A DNA stretch of 64,000 nucleotides. Origin: an uncultured Mycoplasmatota bacterium. Its GTDB lineage: Bacteria > Bacillota_I > Bacilli_A > RF39 > UBA660. The stretch spans positions 4,571 through 68,570 of the forward strand of contig URZY01000009.1 of assembly GCA_900552495.1 (NCBI GenBank). Reading direction: 5' to 3'. Of this stretch, positions 36,085 to 44,385 are shown piece after piece. The notes below the pieces were generated by a model. It saw nothing but the letters and a program-made list of their open reading frames with translations, did no database searches and was not told the origin of the DNA. The translations under genes and the position numbers were made by a program. How positions within the stretch are numbered: the stretch's first letter is position 1; each line of letters starts with the position of its first letter.

Positions 36085-36561
36085 CTATTTTGTTAAAACC
36101 TTTTTTAAGTTTATTTTAGCTAACTGTAATGATTTATGAATTGCTTGTTGACTAACATGCTCTTCTTTAGCAATTTCTCTTTCACTTTTATCCCCAAAAT
36201 AGTATTTCTTTATTCGTTGACGTTGTAGTTTAGGTAAGCTATTTACGGCTTTTCTTACTTCTTTTTTTGTTATATTCCGAATAAATTCTTCTTCTAAGGA
36301 TAGTGCTTTACTTTTTGCTCTAGAGTTAATTTTATTTTCATATATTTCTGAATGTTCAATGTGGCGTTCATATTCATGCATTTGTGAAATATCTTCTAAT
36401 TCAAATTTATCCATTGTATCATATATTTCTTTAGAAATAGTTATGGTATGATGATTCTTTTTATTATCAACAAAAGTGATGGTATAGGTATTAGTTCCAT
36501 CATTATGGCTTATTGTATAAGGATTGTCTTTTTGTTTTCTTCGCTTTGGCATATGTAACAT
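36085..36561 (-). CDS. Sigma-70 region 4-like regulator of the mobile element
   Basis: A 158-residue protein. An N-terminal basic segment (MPKRRKQKDNPYTI) and a beta-rich part (TYTITFVDNKKNHHTITISKEIYDTMDKFELEDISQMHEYERHIEHSE) are followed by a sigma region-4 helix-turn-helix (LPKLQRQRIKKYYFGDKSERE then IAKEEHVSQQAIHKSLQLA). Proteins of this build are common in small integrative elements of Bacillota beside serine recombinases and are thought to control element genes. GGAGGG lies five bases before ATG 36561, which is chosen over ATG 36552. It is probably cotranscribed with the holin-like gene upstream. Confidence 0.85.
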   Translation of the reverse strand: MLHMPKRRKQKDNPYTISHNDGTNTYTITFVDNKKNHHTITISKEIYDTMDKFELEDISQMHEYERHIEHSEIYENKINSRAKSKALSLEEEFIRNITKKEVRKAVNSLPKLQRQRIKKYYFGDKSEREIAKEEHVSQQAIHKSLQLAKINLKKVLTK

Positions 36562-36695
36562 GATAACCCTCCAATCTTTTATAATTTAAAGTTCTATAGT
36601 GTGGAGGGGAACGAGGCCTATTTATAATATATAAAAACCAGTTAGATATAGTAACTGGTTTATTAGTGGAATGAGATAGTTGAATTGTTAATGAA

Positions 36696-36968
36696 TTATT
36701 CTTTATCTTTTTTATTTTGATCTTTCTTATTATTTTTTAAATGAATTATGATGCTGTCGGCGGCTGATGCTGAGATGAGACAAAGAACTACTGCTTGAAG
36801 AAAGTTTGTTTCTATCTTGAACCAGTAACATATACAGGCACTAATTAGGCCAATGATAACATTTTTGATAGGGATATATTTACTTGGAACATTATTAACA
36901 AAGATTTGAATTATGGCCCCTAAGATATAAGTAACAACACTGACAACAATCATATATGTTATTTCCAT
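36696..36968 (-). CDS. Holin-like small membrane protein (Hol44/phage holin type), intact copy
   Basis: A 90-residue protein with two or three hydrophobic segments: 1-24 (MEITYMIVVSVVTYILGAII), about 38-52 (IGLISACICYW) and about 58-76 (FLQAVVLCLISASAADSI). It ends in the charged tail KNNKKDQNKKDKE typical of holins. The order resembles phage holins of the Hol44 group; no endolysin is next to it. ATG 36968 is preferred because AAAGGGG is eight bases ahead. It is the first gene inside the right end of the island, and damaged copies of it occur at three other places in the island. Confidence 0.75.
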   Translation of the reverse strand: MEITYMIVVSVVTYILGAIIQIFVNNVPSKYIPIKNVIIGLISACICYWFKIETNFLQAVVLCLISASAADSIIIHLKNNKKDQNKKDKE

Positions 36969-37177
36969 AAGCATCACCCCTTTCTTAGAGTGTTATTTTA
37001 GTATTTTAACAGTTTAAGAATAGGTCTTGCTTTAATATCATATGATAGTTATTTAAATGTGTTCTTAATTATAATTGAGTTAAGCGAAAAGTCTTCTAAT
37101 TTATACGCCTATGCTCTATTTTTACTATCATAGAAATATATATTCTTTTATTATTATTGCTTTTATTTTGTTAGTTG

Positions 37178-37205
37178 ATAGTGATTATTTAGACACTATG
37201 TGAAC
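37178..37205. other. attR-type junction of the island
   Basis: Island DNA ends with ATAGTG (37,178-37,183) and CACTAT (37,194-37,199), an inverted repeat, then G and the shared core TGAAC (37,201-37,205), where the interrupted gene resumes as GAA CCT AAT GCC. The stretch 36,980-37,177 before it holds no gene I can see. Confidence 0.75.
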
Positions 37206-37606
37206 CTAATGCCCTAGACTTAGAGAATAACGGCTATGGTTATGTAGTGGCTTCAATTGGGGAATTAGGCGGTGTTGTTCCTTACACTTCATATTCAGCT
37301 AGAGATAGTTACATCAAAGAAAATAAGGACGTAATACGTGATTTTACAAAAGCTATTCAAAAAGGAATTGATTTTGTTCATACACATACAGATAAAGAAG
37401 TGGCAGAAGTAATTCTTCCACAGTTTCCAGATACATCTTTAAATGATTTAGAAAAAGTAGTAGCACGTTATAGAAGTATTGAAGCTTGGCCTAAGACAAC
37501 TAAATTTAGTAAAAAGTCATTTGATCATTTACAAGATATTATGTTGGATTATGGTGCAATAGATGAAAAAGTTAAATATAGTGATTTAATCTATAATGAA
37601 GAATAA
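37202..37606 (+). pseudogene. ABC transporter substrate-binding lipoprotein, 3' half
   Basis: The frame GAA CCT AAT GCC continues directly from the 5' half (ending GDFVSLFE): EPNALDLENNGYGYVVASIGELGGVVPYTSYSARDSY and so on to SDLIYNEE, 134 codons. No start or ribosome binding site lies at the island junction; the first ATG-like start (37,247) is inside a conserved segment. It is therefore not expected to make a working protein while the island is inserted. It overlaps the ATPase gene by 11 bases, the original operon layout. Confidence 0.9.
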
Positions 37607-38345
37607 ATTATTAACTATTTCTAATTTAGGAAAAACTTACTTTGGTAAGGATAGTGATGTTGTTGCTTTAAACGATATTAGCTTTGATGTTTATGAGAAT
37701 GAATTTATTACAATTGTCGGTCCTAGTGGGTGTGGTAAATCAACTATTTTATCTATCTTAGCTGGATTAACTAATAAGTCGAGTGGAAATGTTTATTTTC
37801 ATAAAGATTTAACAATTGGTTATATGTTACAGGATGATAGTTTATTTAGTTGGAGAAGTATTTTAGATAATTGTTTAATTGGTCTAGAGGTAGCTAATAA
37901 ACTAACGACCGAAAATATTGAATATGTTAATGAGTTATTAAAAACTTATGGGTTATATGAATTTAAAGATATGTATCCTAGCTCACTATCTGGCGGAATG
38001 AGACAAAGAGTAGCTTTAATTAGAACTTTAGCAACAAAACCTGATATATTACTTTTAGATGAACCATTGAGTGCGCTGGATGCTCAATCGAGATTAGCAA
38101 TTGGGGAAGATATATATAATATAATTAAACAAGAAGGTAAAACAGCAATTATGGTTAGTCATGACATTTCAGAAGCAATTTCTATGTCGGATACGGTTAT
38201 AGTATTGTCAAAACGTCCAAGTATTGTAAAGAAAATATATAATATTGAATTAATAAATAAATCTACTCCAATTAAAAATCGTAGTGCAAAAAACTTTGCT
38301 TCTTATTATGAAATGATTTGGAGGGATTTAGATGTCCATATCTGA
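37596..38345 (+). CDS. ABC transporter ATPase, nitrate/sulfonate/taurine-type
   Basis: A 249-residue ATPase with Walker A GPSGCGKST (about 43-51), the Q-loop MLQDDSLFSW, signature LSGGMRQR, Walker B ILLLDEPLSALD and the H-loop VSHD. The LFSWRSILDNC stretch is typical of the SsuB/TauB/ThiZ group. It overlaps both its neighbours, so it belongs to one operon: substrate-binding protein, ATPase, permease. It has almost no ribosome binding site and ends in TGA. With the island inserted, its original promoter is 22 kb away, so it depends on read-through from island DNA or is silent. Confidence 0.92.
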   Translation: MKNKLLTISNLGKTYFGKDSDVVALNDISFDVYENEFITIVGPSGCGKSTILSILAGLTNKSSGNVYFHKDLTIGYMLQDDSLFSWRSILDNCLIGLEVANKLTTENIEYVNELLKTYGLYEFKDMYPSSLSGGMRQRVALIRTLATKPDILLLDEPLSALDAQSRLAIGEDIYNIIKQEGKTAIMVSHDISEAISMSDTVIVLSKRPSIVKKIYNIELINKSTPIKNRSAKNFASYYEMIWRDLDVHI

Positions 38346-39120
38346 GGAGAAAAGAAAATATTTAAATAAACTCCAACGAGAAAAGATAATTGTTATTAGT
38401 AGTAGGATTTTATTATTGGTTTTCTTTCTAGTAATATGGGAATTATTGGCTAGATTTAAATTAATAAATACTTTTACATTCTCTTCCCCAATAAGAATTT
38501 GTAAAACACTTATTAATTTAATGAATGATGGTAGTTTATTTAGTCATCTTTGGGTTAGTTTATATGAAGTATTAATTAGTTTTATATTAGCTAGTGTTAT
38601 TGGACTAATTGTTGCTATAATACTTTGGAATAGTAAAATTTTATCAAAGATTATGGATCCTTATTTGACAGTTCTCAATTCATTACCTAAAGTAGCGCTT
38701 GGTCCTTTAATAATTATTTGGGTAGGTGCTAGTATTAATTCAATTATTTTTATGTCCTTGTTAATTAGTACCTTTATTACAATTATTAATATATATAATG
38801 GATTTAATAGTACAGATGAGACTTATCTTACGCTAATGAAAAGTTTTAAAGCAACGAAGTATCAAATCTTTACAAAGGTAGTTTTTCCTAGCAATTTAGT
38901 AAATATTGTTAGTGCATTAAAGATAAATATTTCAATGAATTTAATTGGGGTTATTATGGGAGAATTGCTTGTTTCTAAGGAAGGAATTGGCTATTTAATT
39001 ATGTATGGCTCACAAGTATTTAACATTGATTTAGTTATTACAGGGGTATTTATCCTAGGAATTATTTCTTATTTGATGTACTTTGTAATAGAAAAGTTAG
39101 AAAAGATGGTTGCAAAATAA
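38332..39120 (+). CDS. ABC transporter permease, SsuC/TauC-type
   Basis: A 262-residue permease with six membrane spans and the BPD_transp_1 EAA-type loop (TLMKSFKATKYQIFTKVVFPSNLVNIVSALKINIS). ALGPLIIIWVG before it is typical of the nitrate/sulfonate group. GGAGG lies in the end of the ATPase gene, 14 bases of which overlap this gene. Its substrate is unknown; the group includes importers for sulfonates, taurine and thiamine pyrimidine precursors. A terminator follows. Confidence 0.92.
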   Translation: MSISEEKRKYLNKLQREKIIVISSRILLLVFFLVIWELLARFKLINTFTFSSPIRICKTLINLMNDGSLFSHLWVSLYEVLISFILASVIGLIVAIILWNSKILSKIMDPYLTVLNSLPKVALGPLIIIWVGASINSIIFMSLLISTFITIINIYNGFNSTDETYLTLMKSFKATKYQIFTKVVFPSNLVNIVSALKINISMNLIGVIMGELLVSKEGIGYLIMYGSQVFNIDLVITGVFILGIISYLMYFVIEKLEKMVAK

Positions 39121-39142
39121 TTTTGATCATTAAAGATGTTAA

Positions 39143-39173
39143 AAAAACTAAATCATATGATTTAGTTTTTTAT
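39143..39173. terminator. Terminator after the ABC permease
   Basis: AAAAACTAAATCAT and ATGATTTAGTTTTT form a 14-bp perfect palindrome with T runs on both strands. It serves both the permease and the convergent gene at 39,170. Confidence 0.85.
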
Positions 39174-39715
39174 TTAGTACTTTCGCTAGAATTAATTCTT
39201 CTTTTTTTAGTAGCTGATGTACAAGGAATAAGAACACTATCCATTGGCACGGCTAAACGACATTCTCCTAACACCTCGGCTCTTTCTAAGTCCGTTGTAG
39301 CAGCAGTTAAAATTCTTAAAGCATTAGGATTATCCATGATTGAAGTAATTGTATTATGTTCCTCTGTGTTCATATCCATTCCAAAATCAAATCGAATGCT
39401 CAATTCTTCTAGTGGTTGATATTCTGGTGCAAAGGTTGCCATATAGATTGGTTCTCCTTTTCTTGGTGCATTAATAGAAATATCTGTTAATGCTACTGAG
39501 TTATTTGGAGAATCAAGTTCAAATTTTAAAAACACGCTTCCTGATTGTGGATAGCCATATTGAATTTGAAATCTTGGCTTAGTGTATTCTCGATCTACTA
39601 TTTGATCAATTTCAAAGTATTGATTAGAATCCAAAGCTATTTCCTTACCATAGTAAGCAATGGCTGCTTTAAAAAAACTATCAATCTTTTCCTCTGTTTT
39701 CTTTCTATTTTCCAT
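39170..39715 (-). CDS. Unknown soluble protein, 181 residues
   Basis: No family is recognised. The sequence has a helical start (MENRKKTEEKIDSFFKAAIAYY) and then a beta-rich part (QIQYGYPQSGSVFLKFEL, GEPIYMATFAPEYQPLEELSIRFDFGMDMN). It ends in a basic tail (TSATKKRRINSSESTK). There is no signal peptide. GAGGAAAT precedes the ATG. It is a single-gene unit between two terminators. The overlapping plus-strand frame at 39,123 was judged a shadow. Confidence 0.65.
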   Translation of the reverse strand: MENRKKTEEKIDSFFKAAIAYYGKEIALDSNQYFEIDQIVDREYTKPRFQIQYGYPQSGSVFLKFELDSPNNSVALTDISINAPRKGEPIYMATFAPEYQPLEELSIRFDFGMDMNTEEHNTITSIMDNPNALRILTAATTDLERAEVLGECRLAVPMDSVLIPCTSATKKRRINSSESTK

Positions 39716-39792
39716 TTTTATTTCCTCTCCCCTTTTTTTGGTTCATATTATAACATAAAATGATGTATATGTAAAGAATTATGTTTTTTAAT

Positions 39793-39822
39793 AAAAAAAA
39801 TAAGATTTAATTATTAAATCTT
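39793..39822 (-). terminator. Terminator after the glycosyltransferase-like operon
   Basis: AAGATTTAA and TTAAATCTT (39,802-39,822) around a three-base loop, followed on the minus strand by A and eight T; the stem contains the stop codon of the gene. Confidence 0.8.
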
Positions 39823-41649
39823 ATCTAATTTAATTTCGGCTTTATCAACTATTCTAAATAATGATGAGTCAGTTATGGACTCGTTTAGAATAGAATTAAA
39901 TACTTTGGAATCACTATCATTAATCTTAATGACATAAGCATAATTATAGTCTTCTAATTTTTCATAAATATCTTCATCTAAAAATAGACAATCTAGAAAT
40001 GTAAATCCTTCATCAATTAAGTCCATATATATTTGGTGCTGATAAATTATATAAGCAAAATTATCTTTATAATCTTTTGTAAAAACTAAGGCTATTTTTT
40101 CTTTAGCTTGAAGGTGTTCTTTTATATTATTAGAATACTGTTCCGAGATTTCGTTTACTTGGTATAAATAATTATTTTTTAATGTTTTAGAAAACTGGAA
40201 TGGAAATAACATTATTACAAGAACTATACTTATCATAGTGAATGATATTATTTTGTGGTCTTTTTGATTCGATAATAATTCATTTACTATTAGTAAAAAC
40301 ATAAAAATTGTGTAAGCCGTAAAGATGACTGACATGTATCGAGGAAAAGAGGCAACCGTTTTAATACTTATCAAATAAACAACAAATGTTCCAAGGTAAT
40401 ATATTAAGCTACCAGAATAAAAGACTATAGCAGAAATGATTAGTGGCTTTCTGTTTTTATTTATAATAATGTAAATACTTAGGATTATTATGCTTAGAAT
40501 AATTAAATTAATAAAGTTTGTATAATTACCAATATCAGTAAAATTAGAGTTAAGCAATGGTCTGTTAAATGTTTCTTCTTTAAAAGTATTAATTATATTT
40601 TTTTCATTCTCAGTAGGATTAGTTAATACAGAAATAATACTTGTTTTGTCCATAGCGTCAGTATACATATTATCAGTATTATAAATATTTTGAACTAGTT
40701 TCCAACTAATAAAGATCGATATCATTAATAAGATTGGCAATAATAATTTTAAAAGAGTTCTTTGTTTATTTTTCTTATACTCTTTGTGAATTAGCATTTC
40801 ATTTAAGAAAAAGGAAATATAAGCAGTACTAGCAAATAAAATACCAGTATCTTTTAATAATGTTAATGTCCCTAAAGTTAATAGAAATAATAGATAGTCG
40901 GATTTTTTTGAAAGAATATTTTGTGTTGTAAAATATAGAGCTACACCAAAGGTAATTCCTAAAATAGGCTCAATGAATAAAGTTAAATAATAAATCATAG
41001 AGTCATGATAACTATTGGCACATATTAATGGAATAAATATTAAACAGAAAATAATTATAGGAACTATGGCTAATTTCTTCCAGGTTAATTTTTTGGTTAT
41101 AGGTAACAATAGCGACAATCCAAGTAAGGAGTAAGCTAAATATAAATAAGATTCTTTGAAAATGCCAGCCGTCTTTAAGAAGAAATATTGAAATAAAGGC
41201 ATTCCCGGATTATATGATTGCATTATGTCCATAACTTGGGAATTAGCACCTAATTGTAGCGTATCACTATAATATAAAATTTTAGGGTAAGCACCCCAAA
41301 GTCTTAATTCATCCCATAACAGTACCTCGGAATTATTAGTAAGAAAGAAAATTATAAAATAAGATAAGATAAAAACTAAAGAACCTGGAGTTAAGAGATT
41401 TTTTCTAATACTTTGTCGTTTACTTTTATATTTTATGATATGGTATATAAAATAGATATAAATTATAAATGCTATGAGCCAAATTAGATATAATCCTACC
41501 TTTAAAATGTTAAAGATATAGAAAATATATTCTATTAATATAATTGCCATTATTGTGATAGGTAACACTTCTTCATACTTTCTATCTTTAATACTTCCTA
41601 GGAGACTTCCACTTGATATAACAAGGAGTGGAAATAAAATATTAAGCAT
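39814..41649 (-). CDS. Large polytopic membrane protein, GT39/GT83-like glycosyltransferase candidate
   Basis: A 611-residue protein with about eleven to thirteen membrane spans and a C-terminal soluble part of about 110 residues. The loop after the second or third span has LLWDELRLWGAYPKILYYSD with an acidic pair, as in GT-C glycosyltransferases that use lipid-linked sugars. The MPLFQYFFLK segment fits the same type. It begins one base after the stop of the GT2-GtrA gene, so the two form an operon. Likely role: modification of a wall polymer or membrane glycolipid; exact reaction unknown. Confidence 0.75.
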   Translation of the reverse strand: MLNILFPLLVISSGSLLGSIKDRKYEEVLPITIMAIILIEYIFYIFNILKVGLYLIWLIAFIIYIYFIYHIIKYKSKRQSIRKNLLTPGSLVFILSYFIIFFLTNNSEVLLWDELRLWGAYPKILYYSDTLQLGANSQVMDIMQSYNPGMPLFQYFFLKTAGIFKESYLYLAYSLLGLSLLLPITKKLTWKKLAIVPIIIFCLIFIPLICANSYHDSMIYYLTLFIEPILGITFGVALYFTTQNILSKKSDYLLFLLTLGTLTLLKDTGILFASTAYISFFLNEMLIHKEYKKNKQRTLLKLLLPILLMISIFISWKLVQNIYNTDNMYTDAMDKTSIISVLTNPTENEKNIINTFKEETFNRPLLNSNFTDIGNYTNFINLIILSIIILSIYIIINKNRKPLIISAIVFYSGSLIYYLGTFVVYLISIKTVASFPRYMSVIFTAYTIFMFLLIVNELLSNQKDHKIISFTMISIVLVIMLFPFQFSKTLKNNYLYQVNEISEQYSNNIKEHLQAKEKIALVFTKDYKDNFAYIIYQHQIYMDLIDEGFTFLDCLFLDEDIYEKLEDYNYAYVIKINDSDSKVFNSILNESITDSSLFRIVDKAEIKLDKI

Positions 41650-41650
41650 A

Positions 41651-42742
41651 TTATTTCTTTTCCTTTCTAAATACCCAATGTTGTTGGATTTGGAAACTAA
41701 TTAGAAATAAAATGGTATCAACGACAATTTTGATAATACTAGGATGAATATGTTCGTGGGCAATTAAAAAGATTGAATTAACTAATGCCCAAGACATAAT
41801 TGTTTGAAAGAAACAAAGTATATAATATTTTATAATGGTTATTTTCCCTTTAGCATCATTAAATACAACATTTTTATTGACTGTATAATTAAATAGTGAT
41901 GAGAATATTCTTGCTAGAATAGTACTTAATACAATGGAAATTTCTTTATTTATATTATGATATGATAAGGTAAAAATTAATGTGAATAGTAGAATGTCAA
42001 TTATGGCTGAGGCTAGACTTGATAAAATATATTTAAAAAACTTACCAAACATCACCTTATATATTTTAATTGAATCTTTTATAGGATTAAAATGGGTTTC
42101 ACTATTATTATCAAAATATATAGTTTCTATAGTATGTTCAACAATACTTATATTTTTTCTAACAGCTTCTATTAACATGTTAATTTCATATTCAAACCTT
42201 TCACCATCTAAGGATAAACAATCTTTAACAAAGGAATAAGTAAGTCCTCTTAGACCGGTTTGAGTATCATTTATCTTTTTACCATATAATAATTTAAAGA
42301 TAAGGGTTGTGATTTTATTACCTTTTCGACTTTTGAAAGGAACATGTTCTTCATTGAAATCTCTAGTGCCTAATATTAAGCATTCTTGATTAGCTGTATT
42401 TAGTTGTTCACCTATTTCAATAATATCTTTAATAGCATGCTGTCCATCTGAATCAGCTGTTATTATACCTAGAGTTTCTTTTTCAGTGTAGTTATTTAAA
42501 AAATAATTAAAACCGGTCTTAAGAGCTCTTCCTTTACCAAGATTGATGGCATGCTTTAGAACTATACATGATTTTATTTTAGCAAGTTCCTCAAATATAT
42601 AATCAAGTTCTTTTTTACTACCATCGTTAACTACAATAACATCAATATTTTTCTTAGCAGTTGCTAGTTCTTTTATGTAATCTATTAAATCCGCATTGGG
42701 ATTTAATGCGGGAATTAGTACTACAATCTTTTTCTTCGTCAT
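41651..42742 (-). CDS. GT2 glycosyltransferase fused to a GtrA-like membrane domain
   Basis: A 363-residue protein. Residues 1-230 form a GT-A family 2 domain (VVLIPALNPNADLIDYIKEL, VIVVNDGSK, NLGKGRALKTGFNYFL, ITADSDGQH with the DxD-type motif, QTGLRGL). Residues 240-360 hold four membrane spans of the GtrA type (FLISFQIQQHWVFRK is the usual end). Such proteins load a sugar on undecaprenyl phosphate and help flip it, feeding a GT-C enzyme. The next gene in the operon looks like that GT-C partner. Split versions are more common than this fusion. Confidence 0.88.
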   Translation of the reverse strand: MTKKKIVVLIPALNPNADLIDYIKELATAKKNIDVIVVNDGSKKELDYIFEELAKIKSCIVLKHAINLGKGRALKTGFNYFLNNYTEKETLGIITADSDGQHAIKDIIEIGEQLNTANQECLILGTRDFNEEHVPFKSRKGNKITTLIFKLLYGKKINDTQTGLRGLTYSFVKDCLSLDGERFEYEINMLIEAVRKNISIVEHTIETIYFDNNSETHFNPIKDSIKIYKVMFGKFFKYILSSLASAIIDILLFTLIFTLSYHNINKEISIVLSTILARIFSSLFNYTVNKNVVFNDAKGKITIIKYYILCFFQTIMSWALVNSIFLIAHEHIHPSIIKIVVDTILFLISFQIQQHWVFRKEKK

Positions 42743-42877
42743 TTTTTAACCTCTATTCTGATAATTTTTATAACCTTGTCTTTATCACCATTCTTAATTG
42801 AAAAGTGGTCTTTAAAGTAATTGGTTTTTAATATATTTTATTGTATCATACTTTCCATTAATTAGATGTTTTTTTGA

Positions 42878-42908
42878 TAAAAAAACTAAATCATAATGAT
42901 TTAGTTTT
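42878..42908 (-). terminator. Terminator after uraA
   Basis: AAAACTAAATCAT and ATGATTTAGTTTT form a 13-bp palindrome followed on the minus strand by a T run, eight bases after the uracil permease stop. Confidence 0.85.
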
Positions 42909-42915
42909 AGTGATT

Positions 42916-44316
42916 TTAGTTTTTCTTTTTTGGGGAAGTTTTTTTCTTAGAGGTTGATTTGTTTTTCTGTTGACTCTTTTCTTTGGTTACGACAGCAACT
43001 ATTGGTTCGGCTAAAGCGGATTCTTCACATCTTTCTTCTTCGCCTTTTGGTAAAGTAAGATTTAAGATAATTCCTACTATGGCAGCTAGACTCATTCCAG
43101 TAAATGATACGGAAATATCTCCACTTTGGAAAGTAAGAATCGCACCTCCTAAACCTAGAACTAACATTGTGGAAGCAACAATTACATTACGAGTGTTTTC
43201 AAAGTTAATTTGATTTTTGACTAAGACTTTTAATCCATTAACAGCAATAAAGCCATATAATAGTAAGGATACTCCACCCAAAACAGCATTAGGGATCGTT
43301 GTAAATATTGCCGATAATTTACCAAGGAAGCCGATGCAGATAGCAATAATAGCGGCAAGACCAATAACCCAAACTGAAGCTACTTTTGTCATTCCAACAA
43401 CACTAGTGTTTTCTCCATAAGTTGTATTAGCAGGGGCACCAAGAAGACCAGCTACACTAGTTGCTAAACCATCGCCTAAAAGTGTTCTTTCTAGGCCAGG
43501 GTCTTTGATTAAATCTTTATTAATTATTGCGCTTAAAGCCATATGATCTCCAATATGTTCGGCAATTGTTACTACGGCAATTGGAGCAATTGTTAACAAT
43601 CCTACTAGGCTAAAAGTATAATCTCTTCCTGGTAATAGAAATTTAGGTAATTCAAAAAACGAAGCTTCAGCTACCGCAGTAAAATCAACCATTCCTAGGC
43701 AGATAGCTACTAAATAACCAGAAACAATACCAATTAAGAATGGGATTACTTTAAAGAAACCCTTGGCCCCTACAGCTGTAATGGCGGTTACTAAGAAAGC
43801 CACAAGTCCAACAACAAGACTTTTCCATTCAATACTTCCTGAAGTTAAGCCTAATTGCTCAACCGCACTTGGGGCTAAAGAAAGACCAATTATCATAATC
43901 ATTGGACCAATAACAATTGGTGGTAATAATTTATCAACCCAGTTTTTTCCAAATAGTTTAATTAGAAAAGCAAATAATACATAAATTAGTCCAACTGCAA
44001 TTATGCCGGTAGTAAAACCACTTACTCCATCTTTAGCAAAAGCAACTGCAATTGGGGTAATATAAGCAAATGAACTTCCTAAATAAACTGGTGATTTTCC
44101 TTTCGTACATAAAATATAAATTAGTGTACCAATTCCACTAGCAACTAATGCCATGGGAATTGTAAGTACAGTCGTTCCGGCAGCTTCATTAACTAAAAGT
44201 GGAACTAAAATTGTTGCCCCAAACATAGCAAAAACGTGTTGTATAGCTAATATAAACCACTTGCCTGGGGTTGGTTTTTCATTTGTGTCATATAACAAAG
44301 TTGTATTTTCTTTCAT
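42916..44316 (-). CDS. uraA: Uracil permease
   Basis: A 466-residue nucleobase:cation symporter-2 transporter. The start GKWFILAIQHVFAMFGATILVPLL, YLGSSFAYITPI, the ITIAEHIGDH segment (here VVTIAEHIGDHMALS) and GAPANTTYGENTSVVGMTKVASVWVIG are all typical of UraA/PyrP. An unusual Lys/Ser-rich tail (KEKSQQKNKSTSKKKTSPKKKN) extends the C-terminus. GAAGGAGG precedes the ATG. A leader ORF and a terminator lie between the promoter region and this gene, as for upp, its partner in uracil salvage. Confidence 0.95.
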   Translation of the reverse strand: MKENTTLLYDTNEKPTPGKWFILAIQHVFAMFGATILVPLLVNEAAGTTVLTIPMALVASGIGTLIYILCTKGKSPVYLGSSFAYITPIAVAFAKDGVSGFTTGIIAVGLIYVLFAFLIKLFGKNWVDKLLPPIVIGPMIMIIGLSLAPSAVEQLGLTSGSIEWKSLVVGLVAFLVTAITAVGAKGFFKVIPFLIGIVSGYLVAICLGMVDFTAVAEASFFELPKFLLPGRDYTFSLVGLLTIAPIAVVTIAEHIGDHMALSAIINKDLIKDPGLERTLLGDGLATSVAGLLGAPANTTYGENTSVVGMTKVASVWVIGLAAIIAICIGFLGKLSAIFTTIPNAVLGGVSLLLYGFIAVNGLKVLVKNQINFENTRNVIVASTMLVLGLGGAILTFQSGDISVSFTGMSLAAIVGIILNLTLPKGEEERCEESALAEPIVAVVTKEKSQQKNKSTSKKKTSPKKKN

Positions 44317-44351
44317 AATACTCCTCCTTCAATACTTATGATGATAATTAT

Positions 44352-44385
44352 AAAAAAACACCAATAGCATTAGCTATTGATGTTT
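44352..44385 (-). terminator. Terminator inside the uraA leader (attenuator)
   Basis: On the minus strand AAACATCAATAGC pairs with GCTATTGGTGTTT (13 bp, one G-T) around TAAT, followed by a T run. It lies upstream of the uraA ribosome binding site, and its first arm contains the stop codon of the leader ORF. Confidence 0.85.

Larger units (their letters stand above)
14503..37200. mobile_element. 22.7-kb integrative island with large serine recombinase and RHS toxin modules
   Basis: The two halves of one substrate-binding-protein gene flank this segment in the same orientation and in frame, which shows that it was inserted. It contains, near its right end, a large serine recombinase, a sigma-like regulator and a holin-like gene. 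Cargo includes a tail-collar protein, an RHS protein with two spare C-terminal tips, candidate immunity genes and several cell-envelope genes. I see no relaxase, VirB4/TraG-type conjugation gene, capsid or terminase, so it looks like a non-self-transmissible or mobilisable island, or a decayed element, rather than an intact ICE or prophage. Confidence 0.85.

Noticed and set aside
14503..37200. Intact prophage, suggested by collar, holin-like and sigma-like genes
   Set aside because: No terminase, portal, capsid, tape-measure or endolysin gene is visible in the 22.7 kb.
38343..38345. Possible use of the Mollicutes code (TGA as Trp), suggested by the AT-rich, Mollicutes-like gene content
   Set aside because: The ABC ATPase ends in TGA at its normal length and overlaps the permease start there, and the gene at 59,235 also ends in TGA; tryptophans inside genes are TGG.
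39123..39419. A 98-codon plus-strand frame after the ABC permease
   Set aside because: It lies opposite the 181-residue minus-strand gene, contains the palindromic terminator at its start and has no ribosome binding site; the minus frame has normal protein composition and start signals.
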